64,000 nt of DNA from positions 372,961 through 436,960 of the forward strand of contig JAQGDQ010000102.1 in the NCBI GenBank assembly GCA_030141605.1, written 5' to 3'. The notes below the pieces were generated by a model. The model was not told where the DNA came from and did no database searches. It worked only from the letters and a program-made list of their open reading frames with translations. Position numbers and translations under genes: made by a program. This document shows positions 40,481 to 63,235 of this stretch, one piece after another. This DNA comes from Tubiluchus corallicola (lineage: Eukaryota; Priapulida; Priapulimorpha; Priapulimorphida; Tubiluchidae). Numbering within the stretch: the stretch's first letter is position 1; each line of letters starts with the position of its first letter.

Positions 40481-41879
40481 TAGTACACGGCGCTGTTTGC
40501 TAGTATTTGGATTACCAATTTTTGCCAATTTTACAAAATGCCAATTTTTTGGCATTTTTACATACGACTTGTGTTGTCAGCAGAATGATCTGTAGAAGCA
40601 TTGATCATTTGGGTGTAAGAAGTGGTATTAGGTGCTGGAATGACACGACACACAAAATTGATGAAAGTTTATAGATACAACTTTTTCATTTTTCTGTGTT
40701 TTTTATGTACAAATAACTGACATTCCAAAGTTTGTTGGAGACTGTATTTTTGAGTGCTGACACATATGCAACTTTTGTCAGCTCAGCTTCTCACAAGAAA
40801 ATATTATCAGTAAAACTGCTGCAAAATTTAAATTTTTTCAATTTTGTTTGCATGTGTGTTTAAAGAGAAGTTCTTGATTTGTGTTTTAAAAAAAGCGGAG
40901 AAAAATTCTGACAGAAATTGAATGAATAAGATTTTGTTTTTTGTGTTTTTTTAGTTAAAAAATGTCAGTTATACAACTTTTATCTGCTTGTAAAATTTCA
41001 GTGTTTTCTGATTACATTTTAAGACACACTGGCAGATTACTATTTATATAATACAACTATTATAATAATACAAACTTGTGACTGTCAGATTAGTTTAGTA
41101 ATTGCCTAAAACTAAATCATCAAATCCGCTCAAACTGTTATTGTAGGAATCCTTTCCATGCGATGCTATTTGTTTCTGACCCTAATAGCATTGATACGTT
41201 GTCTAACGGTTACCGTAACCAGTATTATTATGATTGTTTTACAAAAGAATTTATAAGCTGTTTTTCTGTTGCCAGTTTTTTGTTCTAACAAATGCATGAT
41301 AAGTATATTTATTTGTGTTTAATTCACCAATTGTTGTACTGTAATTTCTATTATATTACAAAACTTATTGAAATATTATGGTACTAAGCAAGTTGTTAAA
41401 TAAATTGATTATACATATCAAAATACTTGCTTCATAATTTTCTGGCAGCATTTTTACTGAAAAACAAGTTAAATAACAACAGTGAAATCTGTAAAGAGCT
41501 GGTATTGGGCATAAAACTTGTCATACCTAATGTGTGAAAGTGTATGTTCAGTGTTCAACGAATGCTAGCCTGGACGGAAGTAGTGCTGACAAGTCCACTG
41601 GCATAGTAGTGTTGTCTAGTTTTTTGCTGGAATAACTGCTGTGTTTACCGTCTTGAGGGCAGATTTCTATTATTTTAGAATTCTGCCAGCCCACAGTACA
41701 TGTGATGATGAATGAACGTTCACTTGATGTTCACGAATCGTGTGAACACTGAAGGCTTCATAAATAAATTTTCTCCCACTGAAGATGAATGCTGTCACAC
41801 ATCTGTGTTCTGGTATTTGGTGATTGTCACTTTCTCATTAGATCAGCATTTTGTAGTATTGCCTGATATGTGACAGTAT

Positions 41880-42548
41880 CTGTAGCGGATAGCCCTATAG
41901 GCTGAAGCCTAAGGCCCGGGATCAAAAGGGGCCCGGCAAAATAAAACGAAAAAAATTTTTTTTGTAAAAAAAAATAAATTGACAAAAGAGCAAGGGGCCC
42001 GCCAAAATAAAATATAGAAAAAAGTTTTTTTTTCAAAAGTTAGTCACTATATTTCAAATCGGGTTTACACAAATCAAGTTTACACAATTAAAGTTTACAC
42101 AATTCAAGTTTACACAATTTAAGTTTACACAATTCACGTTTACACAGTTTAAGTTTAAGTTCAAAATTTCAGTTTCCGAATTTTTCTGGGGGCAAAGTCA
42201 GTTATAATTTCTGAAAAGTCCATTTTTATCAACATATCTGACTCAATATGCATCAGAAATTAGTAAGAAACTAAAGTTACTTTCAGAGTTTCTGATTGGC
42301 TTATTTTAGTTGACATCCAACCCAGAAACTCACCAAGCTGTAATCGTGTTTATATAGTCCTAGTCCACAACTCAAGGATCAAGAAGATATAATTTTTATC
42401 ACAATCGGTGGGCAAAAACTCACAAAATTAAATAAACTTAGAAACGACGAGAGCTCCACAAAAACACGTCAGCTCAGCAGTGTAGCAACATTTAAAAGGC
42501 CCGTTCCAAGCTCAAGCCTAAGGCCCATAAAATCATAATCCGCCGCTG
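41880..42548. mobile_element. hAT-type non-autonomous element with exact target duplication
   Basis: Ends CTGTAGCGGAT and ATCCGCCGCTG (8 of 11 complementary) lie inside perfect 8-bp repeats GACAGTAT (41872-41879, 42549-42556). Both subterminal regions carry gcctaaggccc. An internal 15-bp minisatellite is at 42060-42155. Confidence 0.85.
42060..42155. repeat. 15-bp minisatellite inside the hAT element
   Basis: Six copies of aagtttacacaattc with single-base changes. Confidence 0.95.
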
Positions 42549-42704
42549 GACAGTATGTATCTTGTTTAACAATTATGTATCATATGCCCAAAGTTAAATT
42601 GTAATGAATATTAATTCAACAGTATCTAGCTGAGCCGTCCTCCTCTGTAGAGAGAGTGTCACATAGCTAATTCAAAGGTTATGATTGCTGTACCCTTGAC
42701 CTTC

Positions 42705-42800
42705 AGGCTGGTGCAGAAGAGTGCAAGATAAGCGGGTGCTCATGCTTGTACTTTGCATGAAAGACTCGTGAATGCCTGAGTTCGATACCCACACCGGGAT
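42705..42800 (+). repeat. tRNA-derived SINE head
   Basis: Box A tggtgcagaag (42709-42719) and box B gttcgatacc (42780-42789) both fit Pol III consensus, spaced about 71 bases. The acceptor stem cannot be paired, so it is not a tRNA gene. Confidence 0.45.
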
Positions 42801-42939
42801 GTTTCATTTGCCATTGCTGATTCTGGCTATTTACTTCACTGGGGTGAATGCATTATTATTGAATTTAGAATTTATTGCACTAGCAGACCAACCACCAATT
42901 ACATCAAAAACGTAACAAAAAGAAACATACCGGGTAATT

Positions 42940-43250
42940 GATGATGATAATGATAAGTCTTTAGCCTCTTTATGCAGGCAAAAATTTCTGTACAAACATT
43001 ATACAATTTTATATAGACACTAGAGTGAAACCTACAATATTATATGTTACGCATTCTGTAATTACGTTTTTTAATGGTGCGTCTAACATTATTTACAGTG
43101 ATGTTAAACAAGGAGCATTGAGTGGTGCTAAAATCAATGTTAATAATAAAGCAAGCTTCCTGTGAGGTAACATAGAAATGCAGATAAATTAACACACTAT
43201 TAATAGAGTAAGTTGTACCAGTACTGCAGAGCATAACATTTTCTGTAGAT
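42940..43250 (-). mobile_element. LINE 3'-end remnant, same family as 34183-34740
   Basis: On the - strand it ends gcctgcataaagaggctaaag then an (ATC)-type tail at 42942-42955, matching the end of the TMED-intron copy. The upstream limit is uncertain. Confidence 0.45.
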
Positions 43251-43538
43251 AAGAAACATTAAGCGCATTAAATAGTTTAAAATACAGTTAAGTTAGGGTT
43301 AAAAAATTTAGTTTATCTATCAATCTGTTTACAATATTTTCGTACTAGAGGTACGAGTATGAAATTTAAATATCATTGCTGTTACATAATTCATCTGCAG
43401 CATGCAGAAAGTTGATTATAATTTTAAGAATATTTCTACGTTATTCTGACCCATTAAAGAAGTTGTTAAATATGTAAACTTAGTTTGTTTGGAAAATTAT
43501 TGTTATTTTGTTTAAAGGCTAAAGCTAAATTTTGAGAA

Positions 43539-43745
43539 CTAAAGGCTTATAAAATTTCTAGTGCTAATGACAGGTGTGTTAAAATGTCTAAATGTTGTTT
43601 GTATGAATTCGTTGAGTGCTTCAAACATCTCTTGCTCAGCATCGTCGTCAGACTTCTCTTCGTCGTCTGAAGAAGCCTGGATCTTCCGCATCTCACTCAG
43701 TTTTGCCTCCAACGCCGCTCTGGGACGTCTTATCGGCTTGGTAAA
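43539..43745 (-). CDS. Unidentified acidic/basic frame, possible terminal exon or retro-fragment
   Basis: From a weak acceptor-like ctttaccaag (near 43745) the - strand reads PIRRPRAALEAKLSEMRK, then QASSDDEEKSDDDAEQEM, then FEALNEFIQTTF, with a stop at 43539. The first 45 codons are less AT-rich than the surroundings and look protein-like (helical Lys/Glu part, then a Ser/Asp/Glu stretch resembling casein kinase 2 sites). I do not recognise the family. No further exon was found on the - strand nearby. It could be the last exon of a gene, a processed fragment, or chance. Confidence 0.25.
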   Translation of the reverse strand, partial: FTKPIRRPRAALEAKLSEMRKIQASSDDEEKSDDDAEQEMFEALNEFIQTTFRHFNTPVISTRNFISL

Positions 43746-45614
43746 GACAAAATAACAGCATATAAAGAAATAGAAAATTATTTTCGCGTGAAAATCCATC
43801 GGCTGCTTTAGATTATTAAGGCACAGAATTATAGACCGCTTTAGATTATTACGATTATTAGATTACAACGGCACACAAAAAAATAAGATGCTTTTTCACG
43901 TGAAAATCCATCATTTTTCATTAGCTGTGGGTCTGTAGAGAACGTAACTTAACTTGATGGGAGCGTATCAATAGAAAAATAACGTAATTGCTTGTTGCCA
44001 CGATGCGACGCTTTCTGTGGCAACGAGAAATAATACGTCACTGGGCCGGCGCTAGACAGAGCTATTTTTAGCGCCCCCTCTTCAACGATCAGCCCCCTTT
44101 CCCAGGGTTCCCACCATGCTCCGAAAGACAAAGATAAAGGCAGCATTTATTTACCATCGCCCATTACCTTTCAACTTAGCAGCTTTTTTACTTTTTGTTT
44201 CCTGTACGTTTCCTGTAAATTTCGATTCTTATAGGTTTATCTGTCATCATTAGATAAGTCTATTGTGAGAAACTTTTTTTATTAAAGGGAAAGGTCATTG
44301 CTATAAGTACTTTTTTAGCTCTGCTGCTCTATTTGTTTTTTCTGCAATTCTATTTTTATTAAATGTAGGTGTTCCTTTCTTATATCCAACCCGTCACTTC
44401 ATTTAGACAATATTCTCTTATTCAGGCATTACAGCAAAATAGGTACAGATGATTATATGTATTCAAATTCCGACATGGCTAAAATCCTTCTGCTAGTCCA
44501 GTGGCTTAAAGGCACAAGTTAATGGCGAATTAGGTACCAGTCACACCACAAACGTCCAGTTTGAGTTGTCTCTGTTGTTGGACTCTGGCCTACAGAGTTC
44601 CAATTTGTATGAACAATTATAGTCTTAACCTTTGACTTTTCACTTTTGATAGGGGTAGAAAGGGGTCTAGCTCATGTTTCTTTAAAATTTTGTTAGTAAA
44701 TGTCACAATGTTATTCATAGAAGGCAGTGTGATATACTATGGCTAGCACTCTTTAAGGCACTGGTACTGCCATCTACTAAAGATCTATTGTGAACCAATA
44801 GAGGTTACTGCACCTTTAACAAGAGTACCTTCAGCAGGTTTGGTGACGTATCAGTATGAATGGTACTTTACGTTGTGATTCTAACTACAGATCATAAGCG
44901 TTTCATTTGACTACTTTCTCATCCAGCTTTTAGACAAATAAAAAACAAAAGCAGCTTAACAGATAGATCGCAGAACTGGGATTGTTGGGGGTTTTACTCA
45001 CACGCCCAGCCATATTTGCACTTAAAGCTTATACGAAATAAACAACTAAAGCGCGTGTTCACGATTGTTTTTGCTTTTGTCTTGTCTTAAAAACCTTGTG
45101 CAGCTAAAATTTGTTAATCGTAATGATTCAAGGTGGGCGGGGCTAAACGCCGTTTGCGCTCTGTCTATTCGTAGTGTTATTTTTCACAATTTTTCAGACC
45201 TGACTTTGGGCAGACAGCTATACAGCCAAACGGATGGACACACAAACAAACATGGGATTGAATCTAGCAGTTTATTCCCTGCGACTAATGCATTTTTGAA
45301 GCTAGTGTTGAAGAGATGCTTACGATGTCTGTCAACAAACCGTTTTCCTCAAAAGTTCCCAATTTCCGTTTTTTATTTGATCAAGTGGGCGTAGGCCCAT
45401 TGGTTAAAATCCCTAAGCAAAATTTTTAAACTGTTCAGGTTGACCATGTTTATTTTACTTCAATGGATTATCCTACCTGGGACACCTGGAATAGGCAACC
45501 GGACGGGGTAGAGGTGGTGCTAATTTGCACCCTTACGCTAACTTTCACAGGGTGGTTTGAAGAAAATACAGACGTTAATTTTAGTGAAAAATGTTGAAAT
45601 CAGTTAATTGAAAA

Positions 45615-46420
45615 AGGACGAGGGAAAAGGATTTAAAACTATGGCAAGATAAACTTGAAGCGTGTTTTACGGCTAATATGTATTTGAACAATAAACCACG
45701 ACCTTATTTTGAAAGCTGGGTGGACGATATGCAACTATAATACTGAGTCGCTGGTGAGCGCAAAAATTAGCGCATTGGAAATTAATGGAAATCCATTATT
45801 TAGATGGAAGATAGCTGAACGTAATAGACTTTGTAAGTGTGGTTTGGACTTAGAAAATTTACACAGAGGCGTATTAATCAATAGGCTAACCAGGCTGTAG
45901 GTTAGGGCGCCAAAGTTTGAGGGGCGTCACATTTTAGAAAAAATGATTATTCTTCTCGGAAAATGTGTAGACTTTCATATTTATGTGAAATGCACATTTA
46001 TAACACACTACAGGCAGCTACTGAGCACAGCTTTTATATAAGTGCCGCATAACGAGCAGGTGCAAGGCATTACACAACAAGCAGTTGTGTAGCCTACTTG
46101 AATATAAGCGGTATGCATACACGTGTAATTAATAATGACCAGGTAGAATCTAGATTAATAGTGATTCTGATACACCACAAGTAATTATTTAATCTAATCA
46201 TTACATGAACCATAAATTCACAATAAAGATGGCCGGGACAGAACTATTAGCCTAGACCGTCGTAAAGTCTTGATATACCCCTGAATTTACATTATATTTT
46301 ATTGTACTATTCTTATTATGAAAATGAAAGAAGTATGGTTATTTGGGGAGCAGTTTAGATGAAGATCTTGTGAGTTGGGTGTTTCTCCAAAATACATATT
46401 TTGTGAAAAGCTTCTTAGTG
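45615..46420 (+). pseudogene. Decayed LINE C-terminal coding region, split by a hAT MITE
   Basis: Readable in pieces: KLWQDKLEACFTANMY, a frameshift, then NPLFRWKIAERNRLCKCGLD, which resembles the Cys-containing region after the reverse transcriptase of LINEs. At 45863 MITE copy B interrupts it. Without the MITE and one target copy the frame continues as ENLHYILLYYSYYENER, as expected for that region. Confidence 0.6.
45864..46283 (+). mobile_element. hAT-type MITE, copy B
   Basis: 420 bp, same family and orientation as 38326-38755, roughly three-quarters identical along its length. Perfect 8-bp target duplication AATTTACA (45856-45863, 46284-46291). Inserted into a LINE remnant. Confidence 0.92.
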
Positions 46421-47528
46421 ATATAATAAAGAAACGTTGTGAGATAGGAATTGCAAGCCTTGTCTAAGTTAGCATGTTTTTTAAATTTCATCCGAGTAGG
46501 ATTTTTGATTGCTCACCTAGATATAAAAAGATCTAGGCACTAAACTGCGAAGCTCAAATTTTAGACAGAGCAAATAAAGCATGAAATGCAAAAAATCAAA
46601 ATTAATAAGTATGCGCCCTCTATTCCACGCCTTGATTCGCACGACAGCCTTTAATTTTAAGGTATGTGTATCTAGGGAGTCGACCTGAAATGACTGCTAC
46701 ATGGCCCCTTTAAAAGGTCGCTTTTTTACCGAAATAGAAAGAGAAGCAATAGATAAAACCTACAAAATCATTAAAAATAGCATTTAATTTTAAGTAAAGA
46801 AGACTTATTTTTGTATGTGGTATTGACACCCTTATAGTAGTGTTTTCCAACGGGTGGAGGGATAAATATGACTCTTTTTAAGTTGATTTCATTTCCGAGG
46901 ATGGATGTGATAAGAATAGAAAAATATAATTCCCATTAAAAATAGAAAAATTATAAACGGTATTAGAAGCTTACGTTTATAAATCTAATAGTCTGGTGCG
47001 TCTAATATATTCATGCCCTGTGTACTCAATCAGAAGTTTATTGTTTTTCAAGGTACCCTTCAAAATAATTGCAAGTTTACAGTCACGTGATCACAGGTTT
47101 CAAACGAATGCTGTTCACAACTTCAACGCGTGACTATGGATTATCTTCTTTGCAAACGAAGGCCAGTGATGTAGCCACTTAGGCCTAGCTACTTGCACTT
47201 ATAATTATTGTTACGTACCACACACCTAAGATCATAGCATAAGTCACTGAGTTTTTAAATACTACATCTAACTGGACGGGGCGGGCGATGCAAACACACT
47301 ACGACTGCGCACAATAAACACCATTGGCTTCTTAACGACAATGAAGTCACGCTAGAATATAAAATTTTACTATGGTGTGCTAAATCTATATTTATCAGCA
47401 TAGTACAAGCCTACCCTACACTTTTAAATACTATCAGCCAACTTTAATTACGTAACTACGTCTAGGTTTCATATTTGCATCCAAATTTTCCTGTGTCCAG
47501 ATCAACTTGGAAACACAAATTGCAAACC

Positions 47529-47990
47529 CAAGGGCCTATTTACCAATAGGTTAATTAGGATGTAGCCTAGGGTGTCAAATTTTAAAGCGCCAGATTTTAG
47601 CGTCCTCCAATAATAAGAAAGTCTTATTTTCCTCAGAAAATGCGTGTCCTTTTATATTATTCATAAAAAGCGCGTATTTCATAACAAACCACAAGCAGTT
47701 ACTGATGCCGCTTTTATATAAGTATAAGTGCAACATAACAAAGAAATACGATAATTGTATAAGTGGTACTACGCGACATAGAGATGCAGCCTGTTTAGGT
47801 GTACAAGTTGTGCGAATATTATGTAATTAACAATAATTACGTAACTGCTCGGTAATACTACTACTAATACAGCACAAGTAACTGTGTATTGCGTTCTTCT
47901 ATGAACCAACCATAAATCCATAACAGGATCAGCGCATTGAATTTACTATTAGTCTGGAGCACCGTAACGTGTTGATAGCCTTCACCATTC
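47529..47990 (+). mobile_element. hAT-type MITE, copy C (oldest looking)
   Basis: 462 bp, more diverged. The start caagggcctatttacc and shared interior (taggttaattaggatgtagcc, accgtaacgtgttgata) align with copies A and B. Perfect target duplication TGCAAACC (47521-47528, 47991-47998), although the right inverted repeat is eroded. Confidence 0.8.
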
Positions 47991-48560
47991 TGCAAACCAA
48001 CAAATTTTGTTTATGTAGGCCTAACTGAACCACAAAGAAACAGGCTTAGAGACGCGTCCAATTCATTTGCTATATTTTTCTTAATCAAACGTTTATTATT
48101 ATACTATATTGTATTATATTTTATTGTATTATATTCATCATTGTATTGTATTGAATTGTGATTTCTGTCACATGCTTAATTGTTACGTATGCTGTCTTTA
48201 TGGCACTATGTGAGCTGACACAAATTTTATGTCATTTCAGCTTTAAAATTTATTAATGGTGATAATTACTTTATTATTGATATAGTTGTCGTTGTTTGGC
48301 GCAACACTGGTTTTCACATCGACATACTCTTTCTGTTTCTCTGTCTTTCTTTCCTTTCGTTCTTTTCATCCATTCCTCTCTTTCTCCTTTTCCATTTCTT
48401 CCTGAAGTGGCCTTTAATTTATGCGGCTGTTTTGCCATTTTTAGGTCTCCTGTGCCACATAGCTTTACTATTTGTGTTCAAATATATTAATTTTTGTGTT
48501 GTTTTTTCTTCAGCTGCGTTGTAAATATTAGTAATTTGCAATTTGCTAAGTTTCAATAAT

Positions 48561-48562
<2 letters not shown>

Positions 48563-48625
<63 letters not shown>

Positions 48626-48632
48626 TATTATT
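48563..48632. repeat. (ATC)n microsatellite
   Basis: About 20 units of atc ending in attattatt; gives a poly-Met spurious frame on the - strand. Confidence 0.95.
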
Positions 48633-49465
48633 ATAACCTTTGTCTAGGCTAGCTCATGCAGTAAGCCGTCCACATAACTATTTTTTGCGTTAATTTTGCA
48701 AAATGCGACAGCGGCTAAATTAATAAAAAATATATGCCTAATGCCCAAATGTATATTCGCTTTGAGCTGTTAATTTTTACTTGCAAAAACACCCACAAGC
48801 ATTTATGTTCTCACTATATTAAATGTTCTCACGTTTTCCAGCCTCTTAATGCTTCCAAGCTAAAAAGCATAATTATGACGGCTTTATATTTTTAAATTTT
48901 ATATTTTTATTTATATTTTTTAAAAAACGTAGGCCTGACGGTTTGGAAGACGTAGTAGTTCATAACATACCACAGACAGTTACTAATTTTGCTTTTATAT
49001 AAATAAAATATAACAAACACGTACAATTACTACGTAAGAACTATTACACAGCACGACGAATTGTTACCAATTGTTCACATGACCACCACTCTATTATCCC
49101 AATAAGAATTTTAAGTACATGTAACTTTTGATATTCGTTTTTAATAGGCCCTATCAGGCAATATTCAACGAACTAGTTTTAGATAAATTATTATAAGTTG
49201 TGGAATTTATGAACAGCATTTAACTGTCTACACTAGATCAGATTCCGAAAGGTGGCCTTCGTGGCATTAAACTAACCCTCCTACATAGTGATAGCTGCAA
49301 TTAGTAATTTGCGCCCAGCTAACGCTCTCTAAGCGGACTAATTTCACACTAATGTCAAACTTTTGACAATCATTCTAGTTATTAAGAAAAGTAGTCATGA
49401 TTTCATCATCGACTAAGTTGAGTGGCTTCTGTCGCATATGGCTCCGGACATATGCCTAGCAACCG

Positions 49466-49473
49466 TGACGTCA
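49466..49473. promoter_or_regulatory. CRE-like palindrome upstream of 14-3-3
   Basis: TGACGTCA, a perfect CREB/ATF site, about 350 bp before the 14-3-3 start codon in a locally less AT-rich patch (49420-49510). It may mark the promoter or untranslated first exon. Inference from one motif; a second TGACGTCA occurs at 60121-60128 after the gene. Confidence 0.35.
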
Positions 49474-49820
49474 TTACTTCGGTTCGAGCAGAAACCCCTA
49501 CAAAAATAGCTTGGAATCTCCTTACGGACTACTTTTGCCGGCATGATTTTTCAAACAGTGATATTTTAGGAAATGTGAATTGTTTTACTAGGCTAAGAAA
49601 CGCACGTTGTAGCGCATAAGTGATAATTGGCGAAAAATTAGCAAACAAAATTTTGTTTCATTATTAGTTCCTTTTGCAAGTATCGCGCAGTGATATTGAT
49701 GGGGCACGGTGTGTACTTTGGTCCTTGCTGTCCGCCATTTTTATAGTCATCATTGCTGGAATTTGCGTGAACTTAGATATTAACATTTAGTCAAGTTTAT
49801 TCAAATTTACAGCGTCCAAA

Positions 49821-59762
<9,942 letters not shown>

Positions 59763-59773
59763 GACTAACTTAA

Positions 59774-59779
59774 AATAAA
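59774..59779 (+). other. AATAAA 12 bases after the 14-3-3 stop
   Basis: A canonical hexamer almost on top of the stop codon. If used, the 3' UTR would be under 50 bases, unlike the long 3' UTRs usual for 14-3-3 genes. More distal signals may serve instead. Confidence 0.3.
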
Positions 59780-62700
59780 GACTATGCCACTGTTTTCAAT
59801 CGTATAATTTACCATCTTGTGTTATAATGGCTCAAAATGAGCTTTGAATATTATACAACATAATCATCGTCTTCTAGCGTCGTGTCTAGTTTACCTATCT
59901 TCAATATCCGGTACGTGTGTCTGGAAACCCGCTGCAGAGAGAATTTCGGCTGGACTGTAGTGACACCTATCGAGCTGATGAGAAAGTTTCCGCGTCTCTG
60001 CTACATTCGCCTTGTAATCATTGTGTTAGCTGTCAACGCATTCGAGGATGACAGCCTCCCGGATGCTCTTTCCGAAAATTTTGATATAAATACATCTTGC
60101 AAAGTGTGACGTTAGCTTTGTGACGTCACGCTTAAGTTAAGGTGGCTTTATTTTTTCTTAACTATTTCTTATCCTTTACCTGTAACATGAACTGTTTTGT
60201 TTCTAGGGCGAATGACGTACATTTATTTTTTTCATTTGAGTTATTTATGGACGGTTTTACCTCGTCATTAATGGAGACTAGTTGTTTTTCCCGTGCTGCT
60301 GTAGTAGGTAACCTAGTGTGTCGTGGTAGTAACCCTTTAATGCCATTGTTACAAACGATCGTTTTTTGTTACCGTTCGTTTATATGCATATCTGTTAGCG
60401 TCGGAAGCAGCTCTCCGTTGTCTAGAAGTATTGTTTGGCAAGTTGTCATATAAATGTAAGAATCGTTTGCTATTTATAATGTAGTTTTTCTTTTAATGTT
60501 CGCTTTTAGAATCAAGTTGATGTAGAAGTAAATCATTGTGGCTATCCTGTGAGCAGAGCAGAATTCAAATTTCGAATAGTTTATGTTTTTAATCATCCGT
60601 TTCGGGATTGGTTCGAACTTTCGTAACTGGAACAAATACAGCGTTTTTCGATGCAAGTTTTAAAGCTTTGCGCTAAAAATTATTTCACTTAACCTCATTC
60701 TTTCTTTCTCGGTACTCGGAAAAATGCATTTTGAAATAAGCACGTATTATTCTGAAGGCAAACAATGTTAAAATGTCAATTATTTGGTTATACAGAGCTC
60801 ACATCATCAGCATGCTACGCTTGTTAAGTGTAGTGTTTTGGTGATAATGTTTTAGACCAACCTGTAGGTGAAAAATACTGGCTTTGCTCATTTGTAACAA
60901 TTAAACTGTTGCACGGTTTCTAAAGTAAAATCTGTTGTGATTGATCCATGTGTAAATGTATGTAGTAATTTAGAAGTTTTTTGTAGAAGCTGTAACATAC
61001 TGTGGAATACTCTATCTATAGACATTCATTGCTTTTGTACAGTGTAAAATTTTGGGATAAAACCTCGGCTTTAAAGGGTTATAAAGCCATAACGCATTTA
61101 AAATTTCTCGCTTGTCCCATCCCAGGTTGTGCGTCGATGTGTAAGTTAGCCGAGAAAATCCGTTGCTTGCGACTCTTTATAGATAGTGCGGCTTGCAATC
61201 TGTTAGTAGCTAATGTTGAAATTTTAGGCTTCGTGTACTAATGCCACGCAGTGATTTTCTTAAATTATCTATTGATTATTGTCTACGGCTATCAGACGAG
61301 GCATTGCATGAGCTAAACCAGTTTCCGGCACATGCCTATATTTGCAATGTTACGTTGTGATGTAGACTAAATATTTGAAATAGCCCCCTTCACAACATCT
61401 CCTGGGGGGATAAAACAGTTAGCAATTTGTCATCGTAGTTTTTGTACTCTTCCTTTTTTTCTCTAAAACTCGATCATCATTGGTAACAATTATAGCAGCA
61501 TCTGTACTTTTAAAAACATAAATATACAAGCCATCGGCCGTTGTTTCCGAAGTCTTTGAGAATTCTTTTTGTTTGTAAAGTTTATACCAATTTACACCGA
61601 CTGATTCAGTGCACAGAACATACTTCAATGAATTTACCAGTTTGAGTCTACTGGTAAACCATCTGCATCATTGGAAAACGAAAAGGCAGTCAGACCTCTT
61701 AGTACAGCCTTATACTTTGGGACTGCAAAAACTTGGCGCTGTTGCGAGTTTGGCATTATAACGTGGCGCGTTCATACATGCATATATGTGTAATTAATAT
61801 ATATACACCATGCAAACAGAAGTGTTTTGTTTTGCTAAAAATTTGGGCATTCAGCAAGGTTGACATTATAACGAGACTTGCCTGTGAAACATTCATCAAC
61901 CCATGTTTTTAAAAAATTGTAAAATAAGGTGTTTTGGCATGCAGTGAAACCCTTCCACGATGATATAAATATTTTTGGAACAGCATTTATTATACTCCTA
62001 CTTGCATTTTCCAAATTACACAATGCAACAGCACTTGCATTTCTAAAGAAACAGCACAATGCATTCATTTAGGTTTCCAATGTGCTTAGATATTTTCGCT
62101 CATTCTCAACAGTGAAGACAAACATATTCAATTTCATGAAATAAAATGCTTTTGTTTACGTGAGTGAGTGTGTGGTTTTGTACTTCCAAAAGTATGCCAC
62201 ATTTCCAGTGATGTCCAACCATTCAGAACTACATTCAATGTTCATAAAACATTATTCATAGAACTACTTTCATAAAACAAATACTTCTGATATTGTACAT
62301 GTTTTCACTTGCATTTGCAAAGGTGTAAACGAACATTTACAGATACACAATTGAATATACAAATTTGAATGTTAAATTTTTTACCTCATGTTTCCAAGGC
62401 AGCAACTATTTCAAATTATCTTGCAGTCCACACAACGATTAGTACGGCTTGGGGGGGAAATAAAGGGTCACTGCATAAGTCTGCTTCTTGACCGAAGTTA
62501 CGCAATACTGAGGCTTGTCGTGGAATGGTTTGTGACGGCGTTGGTTCGATGCTCATTCCGGGCAGGATGCATTTGCCGAATCACCGTAATCATTCTGAGT
62601 GCTACTCCACACAGGGGAGAGGATGTATTCCGTCTTGGAGCGTTAGCCTTGATAATGAGCTAGGTTCAGCTCTCGCCTCACACATCAATGCTAGTTAGGT

Positions 62701-62941
62701 AGGACTCGTCGCTGAATACTGGATTAATGTGCTCTTTGTTATCCAGAGCTTTTTAGAATTAAATGAACAAAGACATAGCTATTTCCCTACCTCGATGGTG
62801 GTGTGTTCAGAAAAACTGAGACATCTGTTCAGCGCAGTTGTCGCAGGCCATTTCAAGATTGAAAGTATCGGACTCGCACCGTCGCGGTTTACGTCGAAAC
62901 TTATTTCTGCCATTAAGCATATTTGGCACTCCGTATAATGA

Positions 62942-63235
62942 ATGGATATACGTAGACCTCAAAAGAAAGCACACTGCTGCTGGGTGTAGAAGGCTAAAAC
63001 TGTTTGGAGAATGATCCTCATATTAATTTACTGAATTACTTGTACACAGGTCATTTTTGTTTTGGTGGTCAAAAACTAAATCTTAAGTCATATGGATACA
63101 CTAGCACAAGAGAAAACACACTGCTTCTAGGGGTAGAAAGTTAAAACTGTTTGGAGAATAATCCCTATATTAGTTTACTGAATTACTTGTACACAGGTAA
63201 TTTTTGTTCAGGAGAGCAGTTCAGGAACTAAATCA
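62942..63235. repeat. Tandem duplication, period 147 bp
   Basis: Both copies share cacactgct, aaaactgtttggagaat and ttactgaattacttgtacac; moderately diverged. Confidence 0.85.

Larger units (their letters stand above)
38283..49812. other. 11.5-kb transposon-rich gap between GOSR2 and 14-3-3
   Basis: Contains three copies of one hAT MITE, a mariner-type MITE, two further hAT-like elements, two LINE remnants, a SINE head, CA and ATC microsatellites, and one unexplained minus-strand frame. No complete gene. Confidence 0.7.

Noticed and set aside
45065-45394. 109-codon + strand frame
   Set aside because: No recognisable domain, splice signals or composition shift; likely chance.
48419-48625. 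Poly-Met frame on the - strand
   Set aside because: (ATC)n microsatellite.
59882-60109. 75-codon frame after the 14-3-3 gene
   Set aside because: Lies in probable 3' UTR; no homology recognised.
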